Shown here one piece after another: positions 1 through 10,865 of a stretch of DNA of 64,000 bases. The notes beneath the pieces are model-generated. The model did not search any database, was not told the origin of the DNA, and worked only from the letters and a program-made list of their open reading frames with translations. Numbering within the stretch: the stretch's first letter is position 1; every line of letters begins with the position of its first letter. This stretch comes from Rehmannia glutinosa (lineage: Eukaryota > Streptophyta > Magnoliopsida > Lamiales > Orobanchaceae): assembly GCA_016081115.2 (NCBI GenBank), contig JABTTQ020002609.1, positions 186,001 through 250,000 on the forward strand. The letters are read 5' to 3'. The position numbers and the translations under genes were made by a program.

Positions 1-299
1 GTGCCTATATTGCAAATGAGTTTTCAAGTATTTATTTTGTTAATTAAGGTCTTCAATATATATTTATGCTTTTAAAATTGTTTTTGAAAAAGAAGACCTC
101 ATATGATGTTTTTAAAACTTTTGTGCATTTTTGTAGACTAGAGTGTGTTATCATCTCCTATGGATTTTGTTTTGCATGAGCTTACTTGTGATATCTCTTA
201 GCCTACACTCCTATCATTATGATTTGTGCTAGATTTGTTTTAAGAATTGTGTAGGATTTACATATTTTCAAATGGCCATTTACGTCATTATTTGTCAAG

Positions 300-470
300 A
301 AAGGCATAAATTATCGAGGTATGTTTACTTGTGTTATTCTTACTCTTATAGACTCGATATATGTATTGCCATGTGCCTATGTGCTTGTTTTCATAGTATT
401 TCGTACAAATGCCATTAAAAGGATTTTTAGATTTTTTGAAAGGCACTATTTGATATTTGATTGCACATAT
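300..470 (+). pseudogene. Out-of-order copia RT C-terminal fragment
   Basis: Translation gives YRGMFTCVI followed by a weak match to the copia block 'YRGMIGSLLYLTASRPDI', then AIKRIFRFF corresponding to the 'AVKRILRYLKGT' block. The same two blocks occur again at about 1570-1725, which is their normal place after the RT core. This copy therefore lies upstream of the RT core, in the wrong order. It points to a rearrangement or to a second fragment of the same family. The flanking 471-760 shows no recognisable protein similarity. Confidence 0.55.
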
Positions 471-760
471 TTGCTGTATAAACCTTTGTTCAAATATTTT
501 TTTTTTGGTCTCAATTATATGCTATCGGTTTCTCAAATTTCAAAAGAGACCTTTTATAGCTTTCTTAAGCTTATTTGAACTTGCATGATTTATTAGATTC
601 TTGATGATATTCTAAATGCATAGTATGTGTTTCTTGGTCTATGTATAGTGTATATTTCTACTATGCAAGATATTTTGTGATTGAGGCATGTTTCTACACT
701 TGGGCTATTTTTTCTTGCTTATATAAGCGATGCCGGTAATGAGTTTGTTAAGGTGTGTAG

Positions 761-1880
761 ATGAGAAATGAAGAACTCCAAATATTAGTTACCTCAAAAT
801 ATTTGGATGTAAATGTTCTATTATGAACACCTTAGATCAATTGGATGGCCTATGATGATAGTGATGAAGTAGACAAAAAGGGTATTCGGAACAAACTCGA
901 TGACCAAGGCAACATTGGTCGAACTAAGGCGAGGTTAGTAGCTCGAAGGTATTTTCAAGAAGAAGGTAATTAATTTTGTTGTAACATTTGCACTCATAGC
1001 ACATTTAGTAGCTATTTGCATTTTACTTGCTCATTCTTGTTTTAAAGAAAATTTCAAGCTTTACCAAATGGATGTTAAATCCAATTTTCTCAATGGTTTT
1101 ATTCAAGAAGAAGTCATGTGTAAAACAACCTCCGGGGTTTAAAATTTTTCTAGGCCAAATGATTGTTTTTAAGGCCTTGTATGGTTTAAAACAAGTACCC
1201 GTGTATGGTATGATAGACTTAGCTATTTTTGCTAAATGATTTTACAAAAGGTAAAGTTGATACTACTCTCTTTGTTTGTGTAAAAGGGCAAGGTTGTTTA
1301 AACTTGTGCATATTTATGAGAATATTTTTGGTGCTACTAATGAATATTTGTGCAAGATATTTTTCTAAGTTGATACTAGGTGAACTCGAGATGAGCATGA
1401 TGAGGGAGCTCAATTTATCACTTGGACTTCAAATTATTCAATGCCAAGAAGATGGTTATATTTCAAAAGAACTCTTGAAGGAGTTAGGCATTGAAGAAAG
1501 AAAAACTATCTCAACCTCTATGGCTAAAGATTGACAAAGGTTGAGAAAGGCATGTCGGTTGACAAATAAATTCGAGGTATGTTTTCTTGTATTATTCCTA
1601 TAGACTCGACATTCCATATGCCTTATGTCTATATGCTCGACTTCAAAAAACTATCCCAACGAATCTCATTAAAGTGCCATTAAAAGAAATTTTCAAATAT
1701 TTGAAAGGCACTTCTTCTTATGACTTGTTGTATCCAAAGCTTTAAAACGTTCTTATTTTTCGGGATAACAAGTTCGGTATCTAATATACGGTTATTCGTA
1801 TTAAAAATTTGTTCGTCATAATCGAACTAAACATATTGAGATTCGATATATTTTTAAGGGATTGTGATTTTTAACAAAAA
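761..1880 (+). pseudogene. Degenerate copia integrase tail, RT and RNase H (element A)
   Basis: Scattered frames encode diagnostic copia blocks in the right order. The integrase C-terminal block YLKIFGCKCSIMN is near 783-825. RT start GNIGRTKARLVARR is near 910-945. The RT block KLYQMDVKSNFLNGFIQEEV is near 1057-1115, followed by KQPPGFK (1120-1140). The substrate-specificity block ends near 1530. YRGM and YLKGTSSY blocks lie near 1570-1725, and the RNase H C-terminal TKHIEIRY near 1824-1850. Frames change several times and stops intervene, so no enzyme can be made. The order matches Ty1/copia (integrase before RT). Confidence 0.8.
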
Positions 1881-3307
1881 TTTGAGATGTGTTTAATTCC
1901 GTCTCAAGGATAACTCGCGGACTTTTTGATCGTTAACCGCCGAGTATTTTACCTCATTTTGAGCTTGATCATGACATAATGTATATTGAATGAGGTCTAT
2001 GTTTGCATTTTGCACGTTTTTAAAACTTAGGGGCGAAAAATTGGATTTTTGGTTGAAAATTCGGATTTTGGAAAAACTGAGAGACAGTGGGCTGAAAGGG
2101 TTGAGGGCAACCGTCGCCTCAACCTCGACCGGTCGCCCTCAACCTCGACCGGTCGCCCTAGGCTAAAATTTGGATTAAATTGGTTCTGTCTTCAGCATTC
2201 GTCACTTTGACACATTTTGGCCATTTTTCGTCCCCTTTGCAAATTTCACACACAATTTACTTCAAATGAGTTTTGATGCATGAATTATATATTTTGGGGA
2301 TTATCTAGCTCGACTATCATCATCATTGCTCGTCTTTTCCGATTGAATGGTAAGAAGTTCATTTTCTTTAGCTCAATTGGGTAGAACCATGAGTTTGTGG
2401 CTTATATGTATTTTTCTTGATGTAATTCATATATGTTTGGGATGAGCTTATTGATTGTTGATGAATGATATTTGTTAAATTGAATTTGGTGATGAAAAAC
2501 TTGGCTTGATTTCATTTACAAGGGTTATATATATCTTTCTAAATTTTTGACGCCCGCCAAGTGTTCGATAAAACGTTTCAATGAAAAATTCATCACATAC
2601 ATGATTCTCTCGATTTCAAAAGTCTTATACATTTTTAGAGATCATGTTTTGCTTATCAAATGAGTTTTCATAAACCTCTACAAGTCGTATGATTCGACTT
2701 TTCCCTCCTATTTGGTTTATAAGCTTCAATGTTCAAATAGCTCGATACATCGTTTTAATTGCGCACTTTGATATGAATATATGATGTATTTATCTTGCTA
2801 ACATTCTTTTTGATGATTCCAAAGGGGAGAAATAGGTTATAAGCTCTTTAGCTCAAAGAAGCTAAGAAAAGCTCAAACGAAAAGAAGCTATAAGTTGCGG
2901 CTATTGAAAGTCATGTTGTGGCTATTGAAAGTCATAAGTTGTGGATCATATTTTGTCCACTCTTGGTATATTGTGGTTGTATATGTTTCTTAGTCCATTA
3001 GTTGTAGTATGGACCTATATATGTTTCTAACGATGTCTCTTTGAGGGGGAGCTTTTAAGTTTTGATACTTAAGCTCAATATTGAAAAGCTAAGCCTTTAG
3101 CTTTTGATTAAGTTGCTTCTATATAACTCTTGTTGTGCATGTTGATAGGGGGAGCATTTGCTATATGTGTTTGAATATCTCTACTCCCATCATTGTGATT
3201 ATATTGCGTGGAATGTTGTCGCTCACAACGGAAAGTTCCTTTTTACCAGTAAAAATGTTTTGTTTTCAAAATCGACCTCGTTAAAATAGTTTTGGTTTGT
3301 AATCATC
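1881..3307 (+). other. Non-coding 3' internal region of element A
   Basis: About 1.4 kb between the RNase H remnant and the polypurine tract has no convincing reading frame. It contains the 20-bp tandem repeat at 2118-2157 and short GGGGGAG tracts around 3044 and 3150. A long untranslated 3' region is usual for some plant copia lineages that carry, or have lost, a third ORF here. I cannot see an ORF3 remnant like those in elements B and C. Confidence 0.5.
2118..2157 (+). repeat. Perfect 20-bp tandem duplication
   Basis: Two head-to-tail copies of CTCAACCTCGACCGGTCGCC (2118-2137 and 2138-2157). Each contains the palindrome GACCGGTC. The same palindromic core recurs in the LTR of this element at about 3726-3800, so it is an element-wide motif, not random GC-rich sequence in an AT-rich region. 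Confidence 0.9.
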
Positions 3308-3321
3308 AAAAAGGGGGAGAT
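3308..3321 (+). other. Polypurine tract of element A
   Basis: AAAAAGGGGGAGAT directly precedes the TGTTTG start of the 3' LTR. This is the expected primer site for plus-strand DNA synthesis in LTR retrotransposons, and it fixes the LTR start at 3322. Confidence 0.8.
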
Positions 3322-3346
3322 TGTTTGATAAATGATTTTATCATGA

Positions 3347-3620
3347 TTTTGATGATTTTGTTTTTATACCAAAACAATGTTTTTAAAGGTTGTCCAAATA
3401 CTCCTAAATGATTTAAAATGGTTTTAATATTTTAGGAGTATTTCTACAAGTTTATTTTCGATATAAATTGGACAACACTTTTGATGATTTTGTGTTAATG
3501 TGTTTTTACACCAAAACAATGGTTCTAAAATATTGTCCTAATACTCCCGATCGGTCTAAAATATTTTTACTATTTTTTGGAGTATTTCTTGAAGTTTATT
3601 TTCAATATAAAATTGACAAT
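3347..3620 (+). repeat. Tandem duplication of about 132 bp in LTR A
   Basis: Two diverged copies, each starting TTTTGATGATTTTG (3347 and 3479) and running through 'CACCAAAACAATG' and '(G)GAGTATTTCT..AAGTTTATTTTC'. The copies differ at many sites, so the duplication is older than the last bursts around it. Position near the LTR start puts it in the U3, where promoter or enhancer elements would lie. Confidence 0.8.
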
Positions 3621-4114
3621 ACTTTTGTTTTGAGGTTAATCGGTCACGCGCTCTATAGGGCATCCCGTACACTGAAAATTGTGAAAAATAGTGAATAAGC
3701 TATTTGCTTGAAAAAAGGGGTGGTTGACCGGTCAACAGTGGTGGTAGACCGGTGTCGTCGTCGGCCGATCGGGCGCGTCGGTCGTCGCGGTCGGCCGGTC
3801 GACCGGCGGGTGGCCTGCACAGGAGCATTTTTCAAAGCAGAACTTACGGACTCGTTTTTTGGGTTCTGTTCGACCGGCTGGACATGTGGCCATAGGGTGG
3901 CCGCCTTCTGTGTAAATGTGTTTTCTCACTTTCAAACGTCTATTTGTGCGCGACGGTCGCTCAAGTTTGATGAAAAAATTTAACCGTTGTGCGTGAGATG
4001 CCTTTTCCCTAAATTGTGGGATTGATTTCTAACAGACTCTTTTCTTCAATTGTCTTGCAATTTTTTGAGTAATTCATGTCCCCAAGAGGAGCCTATCATG
4101 TACAAGACATCTTC

Positions 4115-4122
4115 TATAAATA
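4115..4122 (+). promoter_or_regulatory. TATA box of LTR A
   Basis: TATAAATA followed by GAGGAAG. It lies about 0.8 kb into the LTR, ahead of the hairpin array, consistent with the U3/R boundary shortly downstream. Transcription would start around 4145-4155, putting the hairpins at the 5' end of the transcript. Confidence 0.6.
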
Positions 4123-4405
4123 GAGGAAGTATTGAAGCAACACAATAAGAGAGAAAACTACAACACAACAAGATACACTCAAGAATACACTTGTTCTTAC
4201 ATTGTCTTATTTCTTGTTGTAATTTGCCTAGCTATTCACTTTCACATTCTTGAGGTCTAGGCTATTCTTGATTACACTTGCACTCTATTGTATTATCAAT
4301 TATCGAGTTGTAATCTTGAATTTGTGGTCGTCATTCAAACACAAGATATCCTTGTGAGTGTTTCTTGTGGTAAGAACACACTTGGGTGAACTAGGTGTTA
4401 GGTGT

Positions 4406-4571
4406 AAGAAGATTGTGGTAATCTTCTTGTTGAGGTGTTGAAGAGTGTGGTGCTCTTCAAGGGTGAAGATTGTGGTAATCTTCACAAGGTGCCGTTTGGA
4501 GATTGTGGTAATCTTCAAGTGAGATTGTGGTAATCTCAAAGGTGGTGTTGAAGAAGAGTGTGGTGCTCTTC
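4406..4571 (+). repeat. Array of six small hairpins with a common GTGGT loop
   Basis: Six inverted repeats in 166 bp share the loop core GTGGT. Stem ends: 4406-4428 (9-bp stem), 4438-4460 (8 bp, CTC/GAG variant), 4463-4485 (9 bp), about 4499-4515, 4520-4538 (7 bp) and 4553-4571 (6 bp, CTC/GAG variant). Examples are GAAGATTGTGGTAATCTTC and GAAGAGTGTGGTGCTCTTC. Stem sequence varies between units while pairing is kept (GATT/AATC versus GAG/CTC). The array would lie in the 5' leader and the 3' end of the retrotransposon RNA. Confidence 0.8.
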
Positions 4572-4835
4572 AAGGTGTTGGTGTAAGATTTTGTTGTAAT
4601 AATTTTGGTAATTATTAATAAAATCTTTTTCTCTTTCGAAATCCATCCCGGATATCTTTGGGGTGGTAGAGGATTAGGCCCTAGGTGGGTTGAACCTCTT
4701 TAAATCGACGTGTGTTGTTTACATTCCGCACCTTTGTTATTATCTTTGAGCATTCGGTTGGAAAAGAGGCGAAATTGAAAAGATGGAGATAATCTATTCA
4801 CCCCCTCTAGATTATCGTAGCCGCTTGGACTTACA

Positions 4836-7757
4836 TTATCTTCATCACCGAGGTAGTTTCGCAGAGTTTCTTTCTTTTTACACATGAATATTGTCCATGT
4901 ATATCTTGAGTAGTCATCTACTACCACCAAGTGTATTTCTTCCCACTTATCTTTGGTTGGTTCCTTTGGACCAAACAGATCCATATGTAGCAGTGCAATA
5001 TTCTTGTTGAAGATGGACATGTCTTTTCTTTGAATGATGATTTGATTTGCTTTCCCATCCGCATGCATCACATATACTCTCCTTCTTGTATCTTCGAGTC
5101 CGGAAGTCCTTCTACAAGATTGCTCCTGGCAAGTTTGTTAATTGTTTTGAAGTTCGGTGACTCGGCTTCTTATGCCATGTAACCAACTTGATTCAATGTG
5201 CTTTTCGCTATGACAGTGCTTGGTGTTGCGGTTGACCAATCTACCACATACATGTTCTTTTGTATCGCATCCTTGCAAAGACAATTTCATTCGATTGATG
5301 TCTTTGATTTGACATATACCCATGTTAAATCCAACATTGTAGCCTTTGTCACGAGTTGACTTATGCTTAGCGAGTTGAAGTTGAGTCCTTTAACATATGC
5401 AACATCCGTGATTTCTAATCCATTTTTCTTGATAGATCCAATGCCTCTTATTTCTCCCGGAGCTTCATTCCCCCAAATATGACTTTTGCACCTCTGACTT
5501 CCTTGAAATTTGATAGATTTTTCTTATTTCTGTCATGTGTCCGGAACAACCACTATCCATGTACCAAGTTCCTTGGCACTCTCACCGCTCCTTGAACCGC
5601 AATCAAGGAAATTAGGTTTTAGGTACCCATATTTGTGCGGGTCCGAGGGGTTAGTATTATAAGATGATCCAACCAACCTATAGCCAAATGATTTGACTCT
5701 AAGGGGTTGCCATCTATCGTGCCATAATCATAATTAATTTTGGCAAATTGCTTGGGGTTCTAGGTTCATACAATCGTATCTTTTTGTCGTATGTTTGTGT
5801 ATGTGTTTTAGCAATTGCCTTCTTTGGGTAGTTGTGATATCTCCGAGTGTAGTGCTTGGGTGCATATGAGTGTCGATGAAAGCTCTTATGCCTTTGGAAT
5901 GGCCTTTTTGAGTTCTGGCCTTTGCCACTTAGGCTTATATTCCATAGGTCTGTCGTGGCGATAGTTCACATTATTCCAATCACTTGGCTTGGGTATTTTC
6001 TACCATTCTCATCATATGTGTTTCTTTTATAGAGCTTCAGGGTTTTTGGTAGCTCTGTTTCTTCTTTACTGAGTATCTCTTGTTTGGAGTTTTTGAGGAC
6101 TCATTTGGATTTCTTCTCATTTTGTCTTCTCAAAGATACTCAATCGGTGTTTTCCTTTTCCTTTATAACCAAGGTCAATTTGCTTGTGATTGTGCTTTGG
6201 AATAAATGTGTGTGCACAATTTGATGTTTTGGATTTTAGAGATACTTCATTACTTGAAGATCCTTTTTCCAAAATCACTTTTGGAGCTTGACATAGCATT
6301 GAGGAATTGAATCCTAAGCTTGTTTTGTCTCCACATTCTCTTTGACTCATAATAAGATCATCCAATGATTTAGATGCCTTAGTGAATGAGGCAATCACAT
6401 TTTTGAGATCATTCTCCCTCTTTTCTATAGCGACTATCTCTGCTTTATTAGCTTAGCATTTTTCGGCCTTTAGACTTTTATTCTCATCGGCTATTTGACT
6501 TATAGTACTCGGCTCCTTAGTCGGTTGTGAGTTTTGGCTCTTAAGTAGGTTGTTCTCCTCATTTAGTAGTGTGTGTGAGGATTTAATGTGTTCAAAATCT
6601 TTCATCATTTTGCCTAATGAATCATAAAAATCAAGTAGGTGATGAAGTGTGTGTGTCACAATCACTATCACTAGTATCTCGAGTGTGATGAGTTAGAGTG
6701 TACCTCATATTCTTGGTCGAGTTGGTTTTGTTCCTTAGCCATTAGACAGATCAAGGCTTTTTCATCGTGAGTCACTTGAGTAGTCACTTCACTACTCTCC
6801 GAGTCTCTTTGTGTCTTTTGACTTGATCATGATCGTGATCTCTGCACCCAACATTGCCTTTCTCTTTTCTGTCTTCTTTCCTCGAAGACTTTTCTTTCCT
6901 CTTCATTCTTGTACTTGTTGACTACAGGATATGGGCATTCAATGCTCGCTCTTTTTGAAGAACTTGTTGAACCTTTTAACCATCGGTGCGATCTCCTCTT
7001 GGTCAATGACCTCTTTGACCTCGGCTCTCTTGCCATCCTTAACAATTAGAGCAAATTGTTTTGGGCACAACTGTGATCTCCTCTTGGTCTTTTCTTCTCA
7101 AATTCGTAGGCTTTGAGATCCGAGAATAGCTCATGGTTGGATGTTTTTGATAGGTCCATGGAGTGTCTCATGGCCATGACTTTCATATCCCACTCGGTTG
7201 GGAGACTTCTTAGAATCTTCATACACATTTCCTTCTATGTATATTCCTTTCCAAGTGCGGGCAGTTCATTGGTAATTTCCATGAACCGAGCATCCACGGT
7301 GATCAAGGTTTCTCTGCAAGCATCTTAAAATTTTCAAATTTTTGTACAACAAAGATAGTTTATTTTCTTTGATTTGCTCGAGCCTTCGCAAATCAAGGTT
7401 AGCTTGTCCTGATTTCTTTTGTCGTTTTGCATGATTTGACTTTGTTGAACATGGCTTTATCTAAAGTTTTGTAAAGAATGTCCTTGGCCACATTGTCCAA
7501 GTTATATCTTTTCATGTCATCATTTGTCCATTCGACTCTTGGTTTTTCAACCATCATTTGGTCCGGGAGCAACATCTTCTTCTCCTTCACCGCAACTCTC
7601 CTTGCGTGTGTTCACTTTTAAGAATTGGAGTGGTCCATCCTCTATCACTATCCACATCTCATCGTGTAATCTTTGATAGATGAGCATGCATACGAATTTT
7701 CCAATCATCAAATTCTTCAATTGTGAACATAGGGATGCGTGTCAAATTTGCTTCCAT
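4836..7757 (-). pseudogene. Degenerate gag, protease and partial integrase (element B)
   Basis: The start MEANLTRIPMFTIEEF is at 7757, the same as in element D. Gag runs to about 6100 and includes a coiled-coil-like stretch (LLNEENNLLKSQNSQ, near 6540). The aspartic protease motif MDSGCSGHMT, with DSGCS at 5543-5557, follows. A pre-integrase region and the integrase core blocks LHMDLFGP and VVVDDYSRYTW are at about 4875-5015. Multiple stops and frameshifts make it inactive. The remaining integrase, RT and RNase H are absent because element A begins at 4835. Confidence 0.85.
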
Positions 7758-7871
7758 GATAACAACTTTATCTTGAATAGAAAAGTTTTGAAAGATTAAG
7801 TACTAAAACAAGCTTTGAAAAATTTGGAGATCTAGTTCAAGAACTAGTGCGGAAGGCTCAATGAACCAACC

Positions 7872-7884
7872 ACTCGATACCACT
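7872..7884 (-). other. Primer binding site (element B)
   Basis: On the minus strand AGTGGTATCGAGT directly follows the LTR end CCTACA. It matches the 3' end complement of initiator tRNA-Met (TGGTATCAGAG) with one missing base, the usual primer of plant copia elements. The intact version is at 58241 in element D. Confidence 0.75.
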
Positions 7885-9453
7885 TGTAGGTCCCAAGGGG
7901 TGTGAGTGTAAGGTTTAGAAGGGGGTTGAATAAACCTTACCAACTTTTCAATTTAGTCCATTTAAAAATGTTGAGTTAATACTTCACAATTTGAGTCCTT
8001 GATGGATGACTTAGTTAGTTAATGAGCAGAGTTAGTCACTCAAGCACTGACTCGAGTGTTGATAGAATAACTCGATTGTTTTGACTAAAGACTTAACTTG
8101 ACCGTGATATGTTTCGTGGAAGACTTAACACCCTTGAATTTGGTTAAGTTTGTTTTAATACTTGGTTTTAGCACTCGAGTTGATTATCAATTGGATAGCG
8201 AATTTATCGTGAGATATAAAAATAAGATGCGAGAAATTAAAGTCTTTGAAATGTAAATGACACAATAAGTTTTTATAGAGGTTCGAAGATGGGGTAATTC
8301 TTCTTACTCCTCTCTTCTCCAACTCCCCTGGAGGAATCCACTAAGTATTGATCAATATACTGAGTGGTTAACGATCCCAGGATACAAGTCTTGATCACAC
8401 AACCGACTTGATCATTTGGGACTCGATCTGGAGATGCCTTGGTCACACAAACCGCTTCTCGTACGACTCAGCTTCTTCACAGGGCAGCTGCCTTGCTACT
8501 ACAGCCCACTTGCTTAAGTTCCTTGGATTTGATCACGAAGCCCTCCAAATAGCTTAAGCCTGGTTCGACCTTGAACCTTTCTACAATCCTTCGTGGAATG
8601 TAGACCCCTTGATTCTTCAAATGTTTCCTCTTCAACTGATTGAAGTTGTCTTTCCTTCACAAGTGAGTGTTGGATTGATTTCCTTCTTAATGTAGGCTTG
8701 AGGATTGATCTTGAATGACTTGAGAGTATTCTTGGTTCTGATTCAAATGTTAGCTTGAATGTTTTGGTTCAGGTCGGTTACCTTCTCTTAGAGTGATTCC
8801 TCAGCCTTTTATAGTGATCTTTCAAAAATCTGCCCGTTGAAGAGATAGGCTTATTTTTGAAAGTCACTTGTGGTCGTTGGCTTGTCTTGTTGCAGTCCTT
8901 GGAATTTACGTTTCCTCGTATGAACGATTCTTGACTTTTCGAGTTCGACACGGTGCAAGTGCTTCTCATTGGTTTATTCCTTTTGCATGCTTCTCGGACT
9001 CGAGCACTTCAAGAAAGGTAGTATGGAAGTATTACTTGTTTAAGTAATTCTCTTGATTTCTATGCAACGGATATCTTTCGGTTATCTCGACTGATCGCAT
9101 TTCCTTGCCTTCCCCAGGTGACTTAGAGTCGCCTTCCAATCATTGGATGACTCTTTGTCACTTCAACTTGAGACTTGGCTATCTTGAGTTGACTTGGTGA
9201 TACTTCACTCGGCTACATCTTAGCCGCACCTTGATCGAGTTCATGTCTTCTCTTCTTCGCCACACTCACCGCCTCACAATGAGTCTTCCTTTAGTCTCCG
9301 GTTGTCTTCTTGCATGTTCAGGCATAGGCGACTTGACTAAAGCTCTACTAGCCCTATCTATTACAATGAAATTTATAACAAGAATGGGGTGCCAACTTCC
9401 TATTTTAAGTTTTACATGGCATTTATCAAAATCTACAAAATAATTTCCCAACA
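7885..9453 (-). repeat. Full LTR of element B (1,569 bp)
   Basis: On the minus strand it starts TGTTGGGAAATTATTTTG and ends CCCTTGGGACCTACA. Both termini are the same as those of the LTRs of C and D. A TATAAAAG box lies near 8816. It is flanked on the U3 side by a polypurine-like AAAAAGAGGGAAAT (9454-9467) and on the other side by the primer site, so it is at once a 3' and a 5' LTR. Confidence 0.9.
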
Positions 9454-9479
9454 ATTTCCCTCTTTTTGATGATGCCAAA

Positions 9480-10865
9480 ACTTAAAACATTCATACAAAA
9501 ATTAAACAAAGAAAGATACATACAGACAAATGTAGAATCACAGAATGTATGCTTAGAATCGATCTTTTATTGATCATAACATTCTTGTTCTTTACATAGC
9601 TGTTTACAAAGTGTATCAGAGCTTGAACCAGAAGAAAATGTATCAGAGCTTAAATGGAACTTAAAGTAACCATGTTGTTCTATATCTACACAAGTATAGA
9701 AATTGTACAATTTTATTCGATGTACAGAAGACTTACATAGAATATATTTACATAGTAAAATACATGAAGGGGTGGACAAAGAACACTTCATCTCCTTCAT
9801 TTCTCCTTCTTTTTCATCTCCTTGACTCTGTCATCTTCGACCTCTTTCTCTTTTTCTCATCTTCACCGCTTTCTTTTTCTCATATGCCTTTAGGGCAACT
9901 TCATCTCTTCTCGGTCTTTCTTGTCTTTCCTCCCATATTTGAGTTTGTCTCTTATTTTCCTCTTCAATTCTCTTCACATACTCAACATTATTCTTAGCCA
10001 CTTGCAAAGGTTGGCTATTTTCAAATCATGCCCAATAGATCCCTCTTTTCTTTCATGGATCTATATACTCAATGCTTTTGGCGGAGATCTGGTCCGAAAC
10101 CTCTTCCTCCACCATCGCTTCTTCCTCCGCCTCGGGCGTGTATTTATCTTGGGCTCTTCTTTTTCCCAATTTGAGTGACTAGCAGAGTGACCAAGCAGAG
10201 TGATCGCAGTCTCCGCTTTGCTGTCGCCTTCTTCACATAGTTTGAGACCTTTTTCCCAAGACAAATCTCGGGCTTGAGCCATGGACATGCTTGCGAAGTA
10301 ACCTTCGGGATGCGAGCGTCTTGAATTCATCAACAGGATCTTGGCTCGGTTAAGCATCCGAAATGGAATAGGTGTCTCTGTCGTTGGAATGCCTCTATGT
10401 TGCTTCGAATATCCATAACTCGGGCATTCATCTTTCCTTCCACTTCCTTCATCCTCGCTTCAATGCGCTTTCTCTTTTCACCATAGGTACTATAGAGTGT
10501 TGGAGTGGCGAGTCATCGGGAGTTTCTTTTGATGATATCGGTTTGTGACAAGACCTTGTTGGGGGTTTTAGCAATCATCAAAGTCACATCTTTCGAACCT
10601 TCCCCCTCAATGATTTTCCTTTCTTCTCTCTTATTACTTCCTCATTTGTCTTTCCCTTCACGATTTCGTCCTTCTTCGATTTCGAGATCCTTGGCGCGCT
10701 TTAGGTATTCCTCTTCCCCCTTTTGGCATCATCAAAGGAGAGAGGAACCCCGGAAACAAGCTAGCAAGCAAGAAGTCTAGTCTGGCGATAGCCGGGAGTT
10801 CGCCGAATCTGTTTGTGGAGTATCTTGCACGGAACTCGGAGCGGGTGGCGTTGGATTCAGCTACC
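9480..10865 (-). pseudogene. Fragment of a 3' ORF (ORF3) downstream of pol, element B
   Basis: Minus-strand frames give a Lys/Glu/Arg-rich charged segment and a 98-residue stretch (10061-10357) containing MAQARDLSWEKGLKL. The same order is found at 41583-42700 in element C, including the charged C-terminus and the phrase around GKR/EKG. It is thus the C-terminal part of the ORF3 carried by this family after pol. The right end joins LTR sequence at about 10860 in a shared CTACC/CTCGGC stretch, suggesting a deletion between short similar sequences. The function of ORF3 is unknown. Confidence 0.6.

Larger units (their letters stand above)
1..4835 (+). mobile_element. Element A: 3' part of a Ty1/copia retrotransposon
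   Basis: The left end lies outside the window. In order: a misplaced RT-tail fragment (about 300-470), integrase-tail/RT/RNase H remnants (about 761-1880), a 1.4 kb non-coding 3' region, a polypurine tract and a 1,514 bp 3' LTR ending at 4835. Bases 1-299 hold nothing I can assign. Long LTRs plus a long untranslated stretch between RNase H and the 3' LTR resemble the SIRE/Maximus group, but that is inference. The sequence right of 4835 is the interior of a different, minus-strand copia element (integrase), so A inserted into it. The 5' LTR and left target duplication are not visible, so the duplication (TTATC would follow the LTR) cannot be tested. Confidence 0.8.
3322..4835 (+). repeat. 3' LTR of element A (1,514 bp)
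   Basis: It starts TGTTTGATAAATG immediately after the polypurine tract and ends CTTGGACTTACA, giving the TG...CA termini of LTRs. 'CACCCCCTCTAG' near 4799, a phrase common at the ends of plant copia LTRs, lies just inside the end. It contains a 132-bp tandem duplication, a GC-rich block (3718-3810), a TATA box (4115) and an array of small hairpins (4406-4571). The abrupt switch to minus-strand integrase sequence at 4836 confirms the boundary. Confidence 0.8.

Noticed and set aside
3653..3983. Overlapping frames on both strands rich in Arg, Val and Asp.
   Set aside because: Caused by the GC-rich palindromic block inside the LTR; no protein motif.
4300..4539. A 79-residue minus-strand frame with repeated KITTI.
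   Set aside because: It is a translation of the LTR hairpin array, not a gene.
9764..10178. Plus-strand frames with hydrophobic Phe/Leu/Ser-rich sequence resembling membrane proteins.
   Set aside because: Same shadow effect over the minus-strand ORF3 fragment of element B.
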